Assembly (NCBI GenBank): GCA_016719885.1
Contig: JADJYF010000019.1
Span: 62,001 to 126,000, forward strand
From: Pseudomonadota bacterium
Lineage (GTDB): Bacteria > Pseudomonadota > Gammaproteobacteria > Ga0077536
DNA length: 64,000 nt
Direction: 5' to 3'
Below the pieces are notes generated by a model. It ran no database searches. It worked only from the letters and a program-made list of their open reading frames with translations, and had not been told where the DNA came from. The stretch's first letter is position 1, and every line of letters begins with the position of its first letter. Of this stretch, positions 43,500 to 53,000 are shown piece by piece. Both the position numbers and the translations under genes were made by a program.

Positions 43500-44239
43500 C
43501 AGCGCGTACCTGGCACGAACATGTAGCCCATGCCGCGCTTGGTGCGAATGGCCTGCGGCTTGTCCGGATCGGTCTCGACTTTCTTGCGCAGGCGCGCGAT
43601 GCGGATGTCTATGCTGCGGTCATAGGGATCCCATTCACGGTTTTGCGTGAGGCTCATGAGCTGGTCGCGGCTGAGCGGCCGGTTGGGGCGTTCGGCAAAG
43701 ACCTTCAGCAGTTCGAACTCGGCGGCGCTGAGCGGGATCTCGTTGCCGTCGGCGTCGAACAACTGGCAGCTCACCAGGTCGAGCGCGGCGACGCCGAAGC
43801 GCACCCGCGTGTGGCTGGTGTCCTGCGCCGCCGGCGGCGGCTCGGGCTCGCGCTGATAGCGGCGCAGCACGCTCTTCAGGCGTGCGCGCAGTTCACGCAA
43901 ATCGAAGGGCTTGGTCAGGTAGTCGTCAGCGCCGATCTCGAGGCCGACGATCCTGTCCACCGTATCGCCGGCGCCCGACACGATGATGATGCCGATATCG
44001 AGTTGTTCGCGCACGAAGCGCGCCAGCGACAGGCCGTCTTCGCCCGGCAGTCCGATATCGAGCAACACCACGCTCGGCGTGTGCGTTTCGAGCAGCGCGC
44101 GCATGGCCTGGCCGCCGTTCGCCGACAGCACCTGGTAGCCGTTGTCGCCGAGATAGTCCTCGAGCAACTCGCGCACCTCGGCGTCGTCATCCACCACCAT
44201 GACGGTCACAGCGGCGGTCGGCAATGAGTCGACGCTCAT
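43499..44239 (-). CDS. OmpR-family response regulator
   Basis: A 246-residue regulator: receiver with VMVVDDDAEVRELLEDYL, Asp in VVLLDIGLPGEDG and Lys in YLTKPFDLREL, and a C-terminal winged helix (SIDIRIARLRKKVETDPDK, IRTKRGMGYMF). The pattern resembles TorR/OmpR-like transcription factors. GGGAG lies before the ATG at 44239. It is the first gene of the regulator-kinase pair. Two tandem 11-bp-spaced ACAA motifs, the layout bound by this family, lie upstream of the two microprotein genes that precede it, which makes it the best candidate for their regulator. Confidence 0.93.
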   Translation of the reverse strand: MSVDSLPTAAVTVMVVDDDAEVRELLEDYLGDNGYQVLSANGGQAMRALLETHTPSVVLLDIGLPGEDGLSLARFVREQLDIGIIIVSGAGDTVDRIVGLEIGADDYLTKPFDLRELRARLKSVLRRYQREPEPPPAAQDTSHTRVRFGVAALDLVSCQLFDADGNEIPLSAAEFELLKVFAERPNRPLSRDQLMSLTQNREWDPYDRSIDIRIARLRKKVETDPDKPQAIRTKRGMGYMFVPGTR

Positions 44240-44350
44240 CGAATCTCCCAGGCAGCCAGCGGCTGACGCTGTGTCACGCGTGGACGGGCCGGGGCATTCT
44301 TTCATCACGGTCGTGGCTTGCATAGCGAGTGGCGCGCTCCGGGTGCGCGC

Positions 44351-44467
44351 TCAGACCAGCGGCGCCGCGAGGCCCAGCAGGCCGTGGGCGCCGAGCCCCG
44401 CGGCCACCGCGCCAAGCGTGGTGATGAAGGCGGTGGCGATGCCGAATTCCAGTATCCAGTCGTTCAT
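44351..44467 (-). CDS. 38-residue membrane microprotein A
   Basis: A short open frame of 38 codons, MNDWILEFGIATAFITTLG followed by a hydrophobic Gly/Ala/Leu stretch ending APLV. Almost all of residues 9-38 are compatible with one membrane helix with a small acidic N-terminus (D3, E7). GGGGAG lies 8 nt before the ATG. It has the same length and the same kind of upstream block as microprotein B, though the amino acid sequences are not alike enough to call paralogy firmly. It is 111 nt upstream of the response regulator. No known family recognised. Confidence 0.6.
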   Translation of the reverse strand: MNDWILEFGIATAFITTLGAVAAGLGAHGLLGLAAPLV

Positions 44468-44514
44468 GTGCCGTGCTCCCCGTTGCCGGTCGCGCGCCGC
44501 GCGACCCGTGTGGT

Positions 44515-44580
44515 GAATCAATCTAACGGCGTCGTGTGCTGGCCGCGTTTCAGTAGTCGCAAGTTTTGTAATGGATTTGT
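44515..44580 (-). promoter_or_regulatory. shared upstream block of microprotein A
   Basis: Read on the minus strand: ACAA repeated with an 11-bp period (plus-strand 44577-44580 and 44566-44569), then TGAAAC and, 19 nt later, GTTAG, ending 47 nt before the microprotein A start. The 57-nt part 44515-44571 matches the block before microprotein B without gaps at 33 positions by hand count. TGAAAC could be the -35 and GTTAG part of the -10 element; the ACAA pair fits an OmpR-type operator. Confidence 0.5.
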
Positions 44581-44645
44581 TTCAACACCGCGCGACCCGG
44601 CGCCGGCGCAGGCGGCCGAGGTCGCCCCCGGCCGCGGGCCGCCGC

Positions 44646-44762
44646 TCATGCGATCGGCGGTTTGAGGGCGCCACCCATCTGGATCCACAGGAAGGCCCAC
44701 AGGGCGATGCCGGTGATGGTGCAGGTGACGGTGGCAATGGTGTCGGAAATCTCGGTACTCAT
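44646..44762 (-). CDS. 38-residue membrane microprotein B
   Basis: A 38-codon open frame beginning MSTEISDTIATVTCTITG, followed by a hydrophobic helix (IALWAFLWIQMGG) and ending with a short Lys-Pro tail (LKPPIA). The likely membrane span is residues about 9-31, with an acidic N-terminus and one Lys near the C-terminus. AAGGGAG lies 7 nt before the ATG, an excellent ribosome site. It is the first of the two microprotein genes on the minus strand, divergent from the STAS-like gene. No known family recognised. Confidence 0.62.
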   Translation of the reverse strand: MSTEISDTIATVTCTITGIALWAFLWIQMGGALKPPIA

Positions 44763-44811
44763 GGCGGTGCTCCCTTGAAGCTTGGTGCGCGACGCCGATT
44801 GGCATTGCGTG

Positions 44812-44880
44812 GGAACAGCCTAGCGGCGCCGCGTATCGACAGGGTTTCACGGCGCTGGCGCTTTGTAGCGCGATTGTTGT
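44812..44880 (-). promoter_or_regulatory. shared upstream block of microprotein B
   Basis: Minus-strand layout as for microprotein A: ACAA repeats at plus-strand 44874-44877 and 44863-44866 (11-bp period), then TGAAAC, then GCTAG 19 nt further, ending 49 nt before the start codon. Conservation covers TACAAA, TGAAAC and a CGCCG-[CT]-TAG core. It shares the intergenic region with the divergent STAS-like gene. Confidence 0.5.
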
Positions 44881-44975
44881 GGCTGGTCGCGCGGTCGCGT
44901 CAGTCGCGGCTGACTTGTATTGTGCGGAACGCTCGCATTTAATCCCGTCACCTCGAACCCAGGCGGACGGCGGCG

Positions 44976-45356
44976 ATGGTGACCCGGTTTGTACGCGAGC
45001 CCGATTACATGCTGGTGGCGATGCAGGGCGCGATCGACCTGCCGCGCGTCAAGGCGCTGGTCGAAGCGTTCGTGGCCCATCCCCAGTTCGAGACCGGCAT
45101 GCCGGTGCTGTGGGATGCACGCGAGATCGAGTCATTCAATCTCAACTTCGACGACATGCGCGAATTCGGCAAGTTTCTCGCTGGCCTTGCCGAGCGACGT
45201 GGTGGCGGCCGCTCGGCGATGGTGGCGAAGGACGACGCGGTGTTTGGCACCTTCCGCATCCATCAACTCATGAACCAGTCCGTGGTCAGTTACGAATTCC
45301 ACGTGTTCCGCGATTTCGACGAAGCGCGTCGCTGGCTGTTGCAGCCAGCGGCTTAA
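44976..45356 (+). CDS. STAS/SpoIIAA-like small protein
   Basis: A 126-residue soluble protein with alternating strands and helices: a first strand pair (YMLVAMQGAIDLPRVKALV), PVLWDAREIESFNL and a late RIHQLMNQSVVSYEFHVFRD. The D-A-R segment after a hydrophobic strand and the final amphipathic helix FDEARRWLL are typical of SpoIIAA/STAS-like stand-alone domains. Function unknown; such proteins are often anti-anti-sigma or lipid-binding modules. The last 4 nt overlap the convergent nitroreductase gene. Confidence 0.65.
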   Translation: MVTRFVREPDYMLVAMQGAIDLPRVKALVEAFVAHPQFETGMPVLWDAREIESFNLNFDDMREFGKFLAGLAERRGGGRSAMVAKDDAVFGTFRIHQLMNQSVVSYEFHVFRDFDEARRWLLQPAA

Positions 45357-46006
45357 TCCATGCGTTCGGCGCCCGGCAGGGCTTGCCCATAGCTGTCGAG
45401 AAACGCGAACTCGCTTAAAGGCTTGCGATGCAGCCTGGCGGGGAAGGGCTTGGCCGGCCAGCCGAGCGTGATCATGGCCGCCACCGCCACGTGGCTCGGC
45501 ATGCCAAGCAGCGCCTGCACGTCTTTTTCCGCCAGCGCGAGGATGGTGGTGAGCGTGGTGCCGAGGCCGACATCGCGCGCCGCGAGCAAGAGGTTCTGCA
45601 CCGCCGGGTAGATGGACGAACCGCCGGTCAGGGGCAGGCGTCCGAGATTGGCGTCCAGCGCCGTGACCTGCGTCATGTCCGCGCACACCACCACCATCAC
45701 CGGCACCTCGGCGAGATGCCGCGCGAAATGATCGACGTGCTTGAGAAAGCCGGGCTTGAAACCGGCCTTCGCTTCACCGGATTCGTACCTTGGCAGGATG
45801 GCGTCCCACAACGGCTGGTAGAGGTCGTGCAGTGCGCGGCGCTTGGCCGCGTCGCGCACCGCGAGGAAGGTGATGGGCTGCTTGTTGGAGCCGGTCGGCG
45901 CCCAGCGCGCCGCGTCCAGCACCTTGAGCAGCAATTTATCGGGCACCGCGTCGGGTTTGTAATAGCGGCAGGCGTTGGTGGTGCGGATGACGTCGGTGAG
46001 TTCCAT
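45353..46006 (-). CDS. nitroreductase-family flavoprotein
   Basis: A 217-residue FMN enzyme. ELTDVIRTTNACRYYKPDAV opens the fold with the FMN-binding Arg, ARWAPTGSNKQPITFLAV is the classical Ser-Asn-x-Gln flavin loop, and AVQNLLLAARDVGLGTTLTT is the dimer-interface helix. The family reduces nitroaromatics, quinones or flavins with NAD(P)H, or acts as dehydrogenase in catabolism. Single gene; a REPIN lies upstream. Substrate unknown. Confidence 0.92.
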   Translation of the reverse strand: MELTDVIRTTNACRYYKPDAVPDKLLLKVLDAARWAPTGSNKQPITFLAVRDAAKRRALHDLYQPLWDAILPRYESGEAKAGFKPGFLKHVDHFARHLAEVPVMVVVCADMTQVTALDANLGRLPLTGGSSIYPAVQNLLLAARDVGLGTTLTTILALAEKDVQALLGMPSHVAVAAMITLGWPAKPFPARLHRKPLSEFAFLDSYGQALPGAERMD

Positions 46007-46039
46007 GGTTCTCTCCCGGGACGATGGATATCCATTGCA

Positions 46040-46118
46040 GGTGCGAATTCATTCGCACATTCGTGGCGTTGCGATGCGCGTGCTTACGTTTTCAATATGC
46101 GAATGAATTCGCTCCTAC
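46040..46118. repeat. REPIN, family 1
   Basis: Inverted units at 46040-46062 (GGTGCGAATTCATTCGCAC, then ATTC) and 46096-46118 (TATGCGAATGAATTCGCT, then CCTAC) with a 33-nt spacer. The outer ends carry the GTAG-type flank, the usual orientation of a REPIN. It fills the gap between the corA stop codon and the nitroreductase start. Confidence 0.88.
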
Positions 46119-46139
46119 GCGGGAAGGCCGTGCCCGGCC

Positions 46140-47111
46140 TCAACGCAGCCAGCCCTTGCGCCAGAAATAAATCATCGGCGCCGCCACCGAGGCCGTCATC
46201 AGCGCCAGCGCGAAGGGATAGCCCCAACTCTGGTCGAGCTCCGGCATGAAACGGAAATTCATGCCGTAGATGCTCGCGATCAGGGTCGGCGGCAGCAGGG
46301 CCACGCTCACCACCGAGAAGATCTTGATGATCTTGTTCTGGTTGATGTTGATGAAGCCGACCGTGGCGTCCATCAGGAAGTTGATCTTGTCGAACAGGTA
46401 GGCCGTGTGTGAATCGAGCGAGTCGATGTCGCGCAGCAGCTGGCGCGAGGCTTCGACCTGTTCGGGATTGAGCATGTGACTGCGCAACAGGAAGCTCACC
46501 GCGCGCCGCGTGTCCATGACGTTGCGGCGGATGCGGCCGTTCAAATCCTCTTCATGCGCGATGGCCGCCAGCACCTTGCCCGCTTCTTCGTCGCTGACGT
46601 CGGTGGTCAGCACCGCCGCGCTGTGGGCTTCGAGATTGTCGTAGATGCCTTCCAGGGCGTCGGCCGAGTACTCGACGTCGGCGTCGTAAAGGCGCAGCAG
46701 TACATCGCGGTCGTCGCTGATCAGGGCCGGGATGCGCCGTGCGCGCAGACGCAGCAGGCGGAATACCGGCAGGTCTTCGTCGTGCACCGAGAACAGCACC
46801 TGGTTGAACAGGATGAAGGCCACGCGCACGTTGCGCGGATTGTCGTCGTCGTCGATGAGGAAGTCGGAACGGATGTGCAGTTCGCCGTTGTCCTCCTCGT
46901 AGAAGCGCGCCGATTCCTCGATGTCCTCGTCGGCCACGTCGTCGGGGATGGTCAGGCCGAAATGGCTGGTGATCCAGGCCTTCTCGGCGTCGGTGGGGGC
47001 TTCGAGGTCGACCCAGATCGGGGTCGAGGGCCCGATCTCGAACTGGTCGAGGGGCATTTGCACGAGGCCGCCCTTCAAGCGGCCGTTTTCGAGCGCGAAC
47101 AGATTCAGCAT
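46140..47111 (-). CDS. corA: CorA-family Mg2+/Co2+ channel
   Basis: A 323-residue inner-membrane metal channel. A large acidic cytoplasmic domain (PDDVADEDIEESARFYEED) is followed by the long helix and two C-terminal membrane segments. The selectivity motif is IYGMNF, and the first membrane segment is FSVVSVALLPPTLIASI. The basic C-terminus WRKGWLR matches the family. The start ATG at 47111 is supported by the MLNLFALENGRLKGG opening; an upstream open frame has no similarity. Confidence 0.94.
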   Translation of the reverse strand: MLNLFALENGRLKGGLVQMPLDQFEIGPSTPIWVDLEAPTDAEKAWITSHFGLTIPDDVADEDIEESARFYEEDNGELHIRSDFLIDDDDNPRNVRVAFILFNQVLFSVHDEDLPVFRLLRLRARRIPALISDDRDVLLRLYDADVEYSADALEGIYDNLEAHSAAVLTTDVSDEEAGKVLAAIAHEEDLNGRIRRNVMDTRRAVSFLLRSHMLNPEQVEASRQLLRDIDSLDSHTAYLFDKINFLMDATVGFININQNKIIKIFSVVSVALLPPTLIASIYGMNFRFMPELDQSWGYPFALALMTASVAAPMIYFWRKGWLR

Positions 47112-48287
47112 CGAGGGCTCCAGGGCCTGGCGAGTCAGGCCGCACTGCTTTCGTCTTCCGGATGTGAGCTGGGTTCCCGTCCTGTTCCGGTTCGACGCTG
47201 CACCTCGCGGGGTGCGCATGCACTGGAGCAGACGGCTACCGAGGGGGGTAGCAGTCCAATGGAATTCTCCGCTGATGAAGTGGCGCGGATTATGTCATCG
47301 CGCGCAAAACTGCGGCAAGCCACCGCGCGCGCCGGTTCACGCCCACGCGGCGCGGCGAACGATGACGGGCCATGGGGGCGGTCGTCGTCTTGCCCTCGCG
47401 AGTACGACGCAAGGAATGAGACTTGGTTGGTACCCGAGAGCGTCGATCTGCGTCTAGCATCGCGGTGTATCAATATTTTACGTTTAGGGAAAGGGTAGGG
47501 ATATGCGGACAGCTCAGCGGACGGCAGCGTGGCTGGGGCGCCCGGGGGGGGGCCGGGGGGGGCGGCGCGGCGCGCGGGCGGGGGGGGTGCCCCGGGGCGG
47601 CCGACCGGAGGACCCCGGCGGCCCGGGGCCCCCCCGACAACGGACGGCGCGCGGGCGGGGGGCGCCGCCGGCGCCCCCCCCGCCGGGGGCGGCGCGGGGG
47701 CGGCGCCCGACGGCCGGCCGGGGGGGGGGGCGGCGCCGCTCGCCGCCGGCCCCCGGCCCGCGGCCGCGGGGGCCGCCGCCCCCCGCCACCACCCCCCCCA
47801 CCACGCCGCCGGCGCCGCCGCGCTTGCTGCCCCCCCGGCCGGCGGCACCCCCCTCTGTCCCCCCCCCCCACCCCCACCCCCCTCCCCGTCCCCCTCCCCC
47901 CGCGCCGCCAGCGGCCCGGGCTCCCCCACCACGGCCCCCGCGACTGGGCGGGCACCCCCACCCCCGCCCACCCGGGCCGGACCCTGGGACCACCAGACAC
48001 AGGCCCCCCGGCGGCACACGCGCGGCGCCCCCGCGGGGGCGCCGGCGGGGGGCGGGCGGGGCGGCCGGGGTGGGGGGGGGCGCGGCGGGGCTGGCCCGGC
48101 GCCCCGGGTCCCCCGGGCCCGCCCGCGGGGCCCGGCGCCGGGAGGCGTTGGACTGCGCCCGCGCCCCGGATGATCCTGCGCGGATGGCGTCGCCCTGGCG
48201 ACGCCGTCCGGCCTCGCCGCGGGTCGGGGTGACAGTCGTCGCCCCGCCGCGCCGATAATGCCTCCATCGAATTGAGTGGAGCTGCCC
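47112..48287. other. 1.2-kb intergenic stretch containing an anomalous GC-only block
   Basis: The flanks (47112-47535 and 48161-48287) look like ordinary GC-rich DNA without a supported gene. Between about 47536 and 48160 the sequence is nearly only G and C, with homopolymers up to 11 G (47720-47730) and many 7-10 C runs. It is G-rich at both ends and C-rich in the middle. All six frames stay open there because stop codons need A and T, so open frames in this block are not evidence of genes. Confidence 0.8.
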
Positions 48288-49952
48288 ATGCGCCCCTTGG
48301 CGTGGACGCGAGGTATGGCCGTTGACGGCGGCAAGGACCCAGGGTCGGCGCCGTGGCCGCGCGCCTATGGCGTGCTGCTCGGCGGTTTGTGCCTGCTCGG
48401 CATTGCCTTGCGCCTGTCGTGCATGGTGCGGCCCTACTGGATAGACGAGGCCTGGGTGCTGAACTCGGTCGCGAGCGCCAGCCTCGACGACATGTTCCAC
48501 TATCGCCATTGGCTGCAGACCACGCCGCCCGGTCTGCTGCTGGTGCTGCGCGGTCTTTACCTGGCGTTGCCCCAACACCTGGATGACCTGCGCTGGCTGT
48601 CTGTCGCGAGCGCCGTGGCGACCCTGTTGTCGTTCACCTGGCTGGCGCGCAGCCTGCTCGGGCGCGGCGCCGCCGCGCTGGCCTGCGCGGTGTTCGCCTT
48701 GAGTCCGACGCTGGTGCTCTATGCCACCGAGCTCAAGCAATACAGCTTCGACGCGCTGGCCATCACCGTCAGCCTGGTGTGCGGCAGGCTCTACATCGAA
48801 CAACCCTCGAGCGCACGCCTGTGGCGCTGGACGCTGTGCGCCACGCTCGGTCTCACCCTGTCGTTCAGCGCCGCTTTCAACCTGCCCGCGCTCGCGACGG
48901 TGGCGGTGCTGGTGAGCGACGAAGCGCGCTGGCGCACGCGAGTGCGGCGCCTGCTGCCGCACCTCCTGCTGGCCGCCGGCACGCTCGCCTTTGTCTACTT
49001 GCGCTACGTGCATCCGCACGCGGGCCTGGAGAGCCTGCGGAAATTCTGGGCGACGGGCTTCCACGCCGCGGACTCGGGCGCCGTGCTGTATTACTGGCGG
49101 CATAACGTCGGACTGCTGTTCGACTTCCTGCACATCGATACGACCCGCCTCGCGGTGCTGGTGCCGTGCTTGCTGGCGAGTGCTGGCGGTGTGCTGGGCT
49201 TGCTGCTGAGGGCTGGTCCGACGCCGCGCGCCCGCGCGCTCGGCGTGCTTCTGGCCATGCCGGTCTTGGCGACCTTGGTCGCCAACGCGCTGGGCCTGTA
49301 TCCCCTCGGCCTGTATCGCATGGTGGCGTTTCTGGCGCCGGCGCTGGTGCTGCTGCTCGCGCTGGGCCTGGAATTTCTCTTCGGCTTGCCGCTGCGGCGT
49401 TATGTGCGGCGCACCGGCCAGGCTTGCATCGACGGCCTGGGCGCGGTCGCCGCGCTGGTCATGACGGTGCATCTCGCCGCCAGTCTCAACATCGGCTGGT
49501 GGGCGCCGAGCCGCGACGGCGGCGCGCTGCTGTGGCGCGCCAACACCGAGATACTGCCGGCACTGGATTACCTGCGCGAGGTCGACGCGCTCGGGCGGCC
49601 ACTGTTCGTGCACGCGGTCCTCGAGCCGGTGTTTCGCTACTACACGCGCGATGCGCCGCTGCGCGCGCCGGTGAGCTTTGCTGGCAGTGGCTATCCGTGT
49701 TGCATTCCCGGTCGGCCGTGGCGCGGCTACCTGCCCGTGCGTGAAGAGGTCAGTGCCGAAGTGGCGGCGCTCGAGAAGCGCCATGGCGGTCGTCCCTTTC
49801 ACGTGCTGCTGACGGCGCGTCCCAACTGGCCGAGCGACGACTGGGTGGGAGCCTATTCGGCAGAGTTTGCCAAGCGCGGCTGTGCCGTCGCGTGGCGTTA
49901 CGACAGCTATCGAGTGGTGTTGTTGAGAGTCGTCTGCGGCGCGACGCCGTGA
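48288..49952 (+). CDS. GT39/PMT-like membrane glycosyltransferase
   Basis: A 554-residue polytopic protein with about 11-12 hydrophobic segments. The first loop has YWIDEAWVLNSV, an acidic D-E motif typical of GT-C enzymes that use lipid-phosphate sugars (PMT/ArnT-like). ALSPTLVLYATELKQYSFDA and later LLRAGPTPRARALGVLLAM fit the family outline. A large hydrophilic C-terminal part lies outside the membrane. Acceptor and sugar are unknown. A GTG at 48276 is an alternative start. It is separated from corA by the anomalous block. Confidence 0.8.
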   Translation: MRPLAWTRGMAVDGGKDPGSAPWPRAYGVLLGGLCLLGIALRLSCMVRPYWIDEAWVLNSVASASLDDMFHYRHWLQTTPPGLLLVLRGLYLALPQHLDDLRWLSVASAVATLLSFTWLARSLLGRGAAALACAVFALSPTLVLYATELKQYSFDALAITVSLVCGRLYIEQPSSARLWRWTLCATLGLTLSFSAAFNLPALATVAVLVSDEARWRTRVRRLLPHLLLAAGTLAFVYLRYVHPHAGLESLRKFWATGFHAADSGAVLYYWRHNVGLLFDFLHIDTTRLAVLVPCLLASAGGVLGLLLRAGPTPRARALGVLLAMPVLATLVANALGLYPLGLYRMVAFLAPALVLLLALGLEFLFGLPLRRYVRRTGQACIDGLGAVAALVMTVHLAASLNIGWWAPSRDGGALLWRANTEILPALDYLREVDALGRPLFVHAVLEPVFRYYTRDAPLRAPVSFAGSGYPCCIPGRPWRGYLPVREEVSAEVAALEKRHGGRPFHVLLTARPNWPSDDWVGAYSAEFAKRGCAVAWRYDSYRVVLLRVVCGATP

Positions 49953-49968
49953 CCGCGGGGGCCTGAAG

Positions 49969-49994
49969 GCCGGGACGCTCGCGCATCCCGGCCC
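49969..49994. terminator. GC-rich hairpin between convergent genes
   Basis: An 8-bp perfect stem (GGCCGGGA at 49969-49976, TCCCGGCC at 49987-49994) with a 10-nt loop lies between the plus-strand glycosyltransferase stop (49952) and the minus-strand flavoprotein stop (50007). No T-tract follows on either side, so terminator function is only plausible. Confidence 0.35.
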
Positions 49995-50006
49995 ATTGTC
50001 GATGGC

Positions 50007-53000
50007 TCAGGCGCCGCCGCTGCTCAAGAGGTGGTCCAGGTACATGTTGGAAAGCTTCTCCTGCACCGTGTTCTGACGCAGGCGCGCACGCAGATTGGGG
50101 AAATCCACGGCGTCCAGCGGCTGATCCTGGTTGTAGCAGGAATACACGAAGCTCTCTTCACCGGTCTTCGGATCGACGTGCTTGCACAGGCACTGCGCGC
50201 ACACGCCCTTCATCATGCATTGCATCGGCGAGTTGATGGAGCCGATGGCCGCATGGTCGGGTTTCAGGTAGGGCTTCAGCACTTCGAAGCGCGCACGCTT
50301 GACCGCCGCCATCATCATGTCCGAACCGATCACGATGACCTCTTCCATGGTCTCGAGCGGCAGCGTCACCTCGCCAAGCTGGCCTTCGGCATAGGCAATC
50401 ATGGACTGCACCACGTTGCCGACGAAGGAGCGGTCCTGCGCGCGGCGCGGCTTGATCGCTTCGACCTCGGGGCCGGGGTCGACCGACCACACCACGATGT
50501 CGGCCGCCGCTTCGATGTCGTCGAGCTTGAACACGTCCTGCGGCTTCTTGTAGCCGGCGAAGTACAGCACCTTGTTGCCGGCCGCGCGCAGCGCCTTGCC
50601 GATCGAGAACAGCACGGCGTTGCCGAGACCGCCACCCACCATCAGCACGTTGCTGTTGCGCGGGATGTGGGTCGGCGCGCCGGTCACGCCCATCACCACC
50701 AGCGGGTCGCCGGGACGGCAACGCTGCAAGAGGCGTGAGGAGGTGCCCATCTCGAGCGCGATCAGCGACACCAGGCCCTGCTCCTTGTCGACCCACGCGC
50801 CGGTCAGCGCCAGGCCTTCCGGCGCCAGCACCGTGCCGTCGACGCGCGGCGCGAACGCTTCCGGGTTCTGCACGCGGTAGAACTGGCCGGGTTCGAACTT
50901 GGCGGCCGCCGCCGGCGCATGGGCCACCACTTCGATGATGGTCGGGGTCAGGCGGTTGACCGCCACCACCGTCGCCAGGAAGCTTTCGTCGAGGCGCGCG
51001 ATGAAACGGTGCAGGTCCACTTCCCGCTGTGGCTGCTCGTCATCCTTCAAGGCCGCGATGTGATCCTTGAACAGGTCGACGATGTAGGGATACCCGTCCT
51101 TGGCGCTCGCCATGGCCTTGACCACGTTGCCGGCGTAGACCGGGTGGTTGTCGCCGTAGAACGTCACGTAGCGGCCGTCACGCTCGTAGGAGGTGAAGGG
51201 CGAGGGCGCGCCGAGCTTCGGAATCAAGGAACCTTCGACGGCCTTGAGCTTGCCGTCCACCGGCTCGAAGCGGCGGAAGAACTTGCCGTCCAAATCGAAG
51301 GTGCCGGGGTGTTCCTGCTCGTAGATGATGTTGGGCGAGGTGCCGGCCGCGACGAACAATGCCTTCAAGGGCAGTTCGATGTCGTCTTCACCCTTGCCGC
51401 GTGAGAAGCGCACCGATTTCAGCGCGCCGAACTCGTCGGCGAAGGCTTCTTCGGGATTCATGCCGGTGGCGATGTAGATGCCTTCCTGCAAAGCCTCGTT
51501 CACTTCCTCGTGGTTCTGGCGATAGGCCGGCGAGTCGTGAATGCTCTTGCGATAGAACAGCGTCACGCCGCCCCACTGCTTGACCAGCGGCGCGAAGTCC
51601 GGCTGTTCGCCGGCCGCCGCCGCGCGCGCACGCTCGGCGCGCACCGCCTGGCCGTGAGCGATGAACTCATCGAGGATGCCGAGCTCTTCCGCATCGTATT
51701 TCGCACGCACCGCGTCGACGCCGAGTGAGGCGCACAAGGCCTCGTAGCGATTGAGCGTCTTCTCGACCTGGCGCGGGTAATAGGCCATCACTTCCGTGGC
51801 GGTATCGACCGCCGTCAGGCCGCCGCCGATCACGCCGGCCGGCAGGCGCACCTGCAGGTTGGCCAGCGAGCTGTGCTTGGCGGCGCCGGTCAACTGCAGA
51901 CCCATGAGGAAGTCCGAGGCCTTGCGGATGCCGCGGATGAGGTTGTTCTTGAGCCCGATGATCGAGGGTTTGCCGGCACCGGTCGCCAGCGCGACGTGAT
52001 CGAAACCGAAGTTCCACGCGTCGTCGAGATTGAGGCTGCCACCGAAACGCACGCCGCCGTAGGCGCGGAAGGTGCGACGGCGCAGCAGGGTGAGATAGAT
52101 GACCTTGAGGAAGTTCTTGTCCCAGCGCACCGTGATGCCGTACTCGGCGACACCGCCGAAGCCGTTGTTGGTGCGCTTGTCGAGGTCTTCGTAGAGCGTG
52201 GCGAAATCGCGCACCGGCTGTGGCGGCGCGGTGGCGGACCCGGTCAGGTAGGCGGGCAGCGGTTCGACCTTGAGCGCGTCGATGCCGACCACCGCGAAAC
52301 CTTCCTGCAACAGGTAATGGGCGAGCGTGTAGCCGGCCGGCCCCAGGCCCACCACCATGACTTTCTTGCCGTTGTAGGGCGCGAGCTGCGGGCGCTTGAC
52401 GTTGAGTGGGTTCCAGCGCGTCAGCAGCGCATAGATCTCGAAGCCCCACGGCAGGTTCAGCACATCGGTCAGAACGTTGGTTTCGATCTGCGGAATGTTG
52501 ACCGGCTCGGTCTTCTGGTAGATGCAGCCCTTCATGCAGTCATTGCAGATGCGGTGACCGGTGCCGGGGCACATCGGGTTGTCGATCACGATCAGGGCCA
52601 GCGCGCCGATGTTGTCGCCCTGGCGCTTGACCACGTGCATCTCGGAGATCTTCTCGCCGAGCGGGCAACCGGTGACCGGCACGCCCAGCGCATTGGTCTT
52701 GAAGCCACCGTCCTTCTTGTTCGGCATGCCCTTGGAGCAGGTGTCGTTGTCGCGATCGTGGCAATAGATGCAGTGGTCCACTTCGTACAGCACGCGACGC
52801 TGGCCGTAACGCGGATCGGTCAACGAGAAACCGTCGCGCCGACGGCGGTGCTTGTCCTCGGCGGCCCACGCCTTGTAACCGCCGCGATCGAATTCGGGGT
52901 GATGCACGAGGTGCTGCACATCGGTCTTGGCCGGCTGCTTGAACGACACCCAGGCATTGCTGGCGGCCGGTGCGAAGTTGTCGTCGGCCTGCACGGTGAG

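Noticed and set aside
44351..44762. Microproteins as light-harvesting (LH1/LH2) polypeptides
   Set aside because: Size and single helix fit, but the conserved bacteriochlorophyll His context is missing in one and not convincing in the other, and no photosynthesis genes are near.
47503..48258. Long open frames in all directions over the GC-only block
   Set aside because: Stop codons need A and T, which are nearly absent there; the products are Pro/Gly/Arg/Ala strings without any family pattern.
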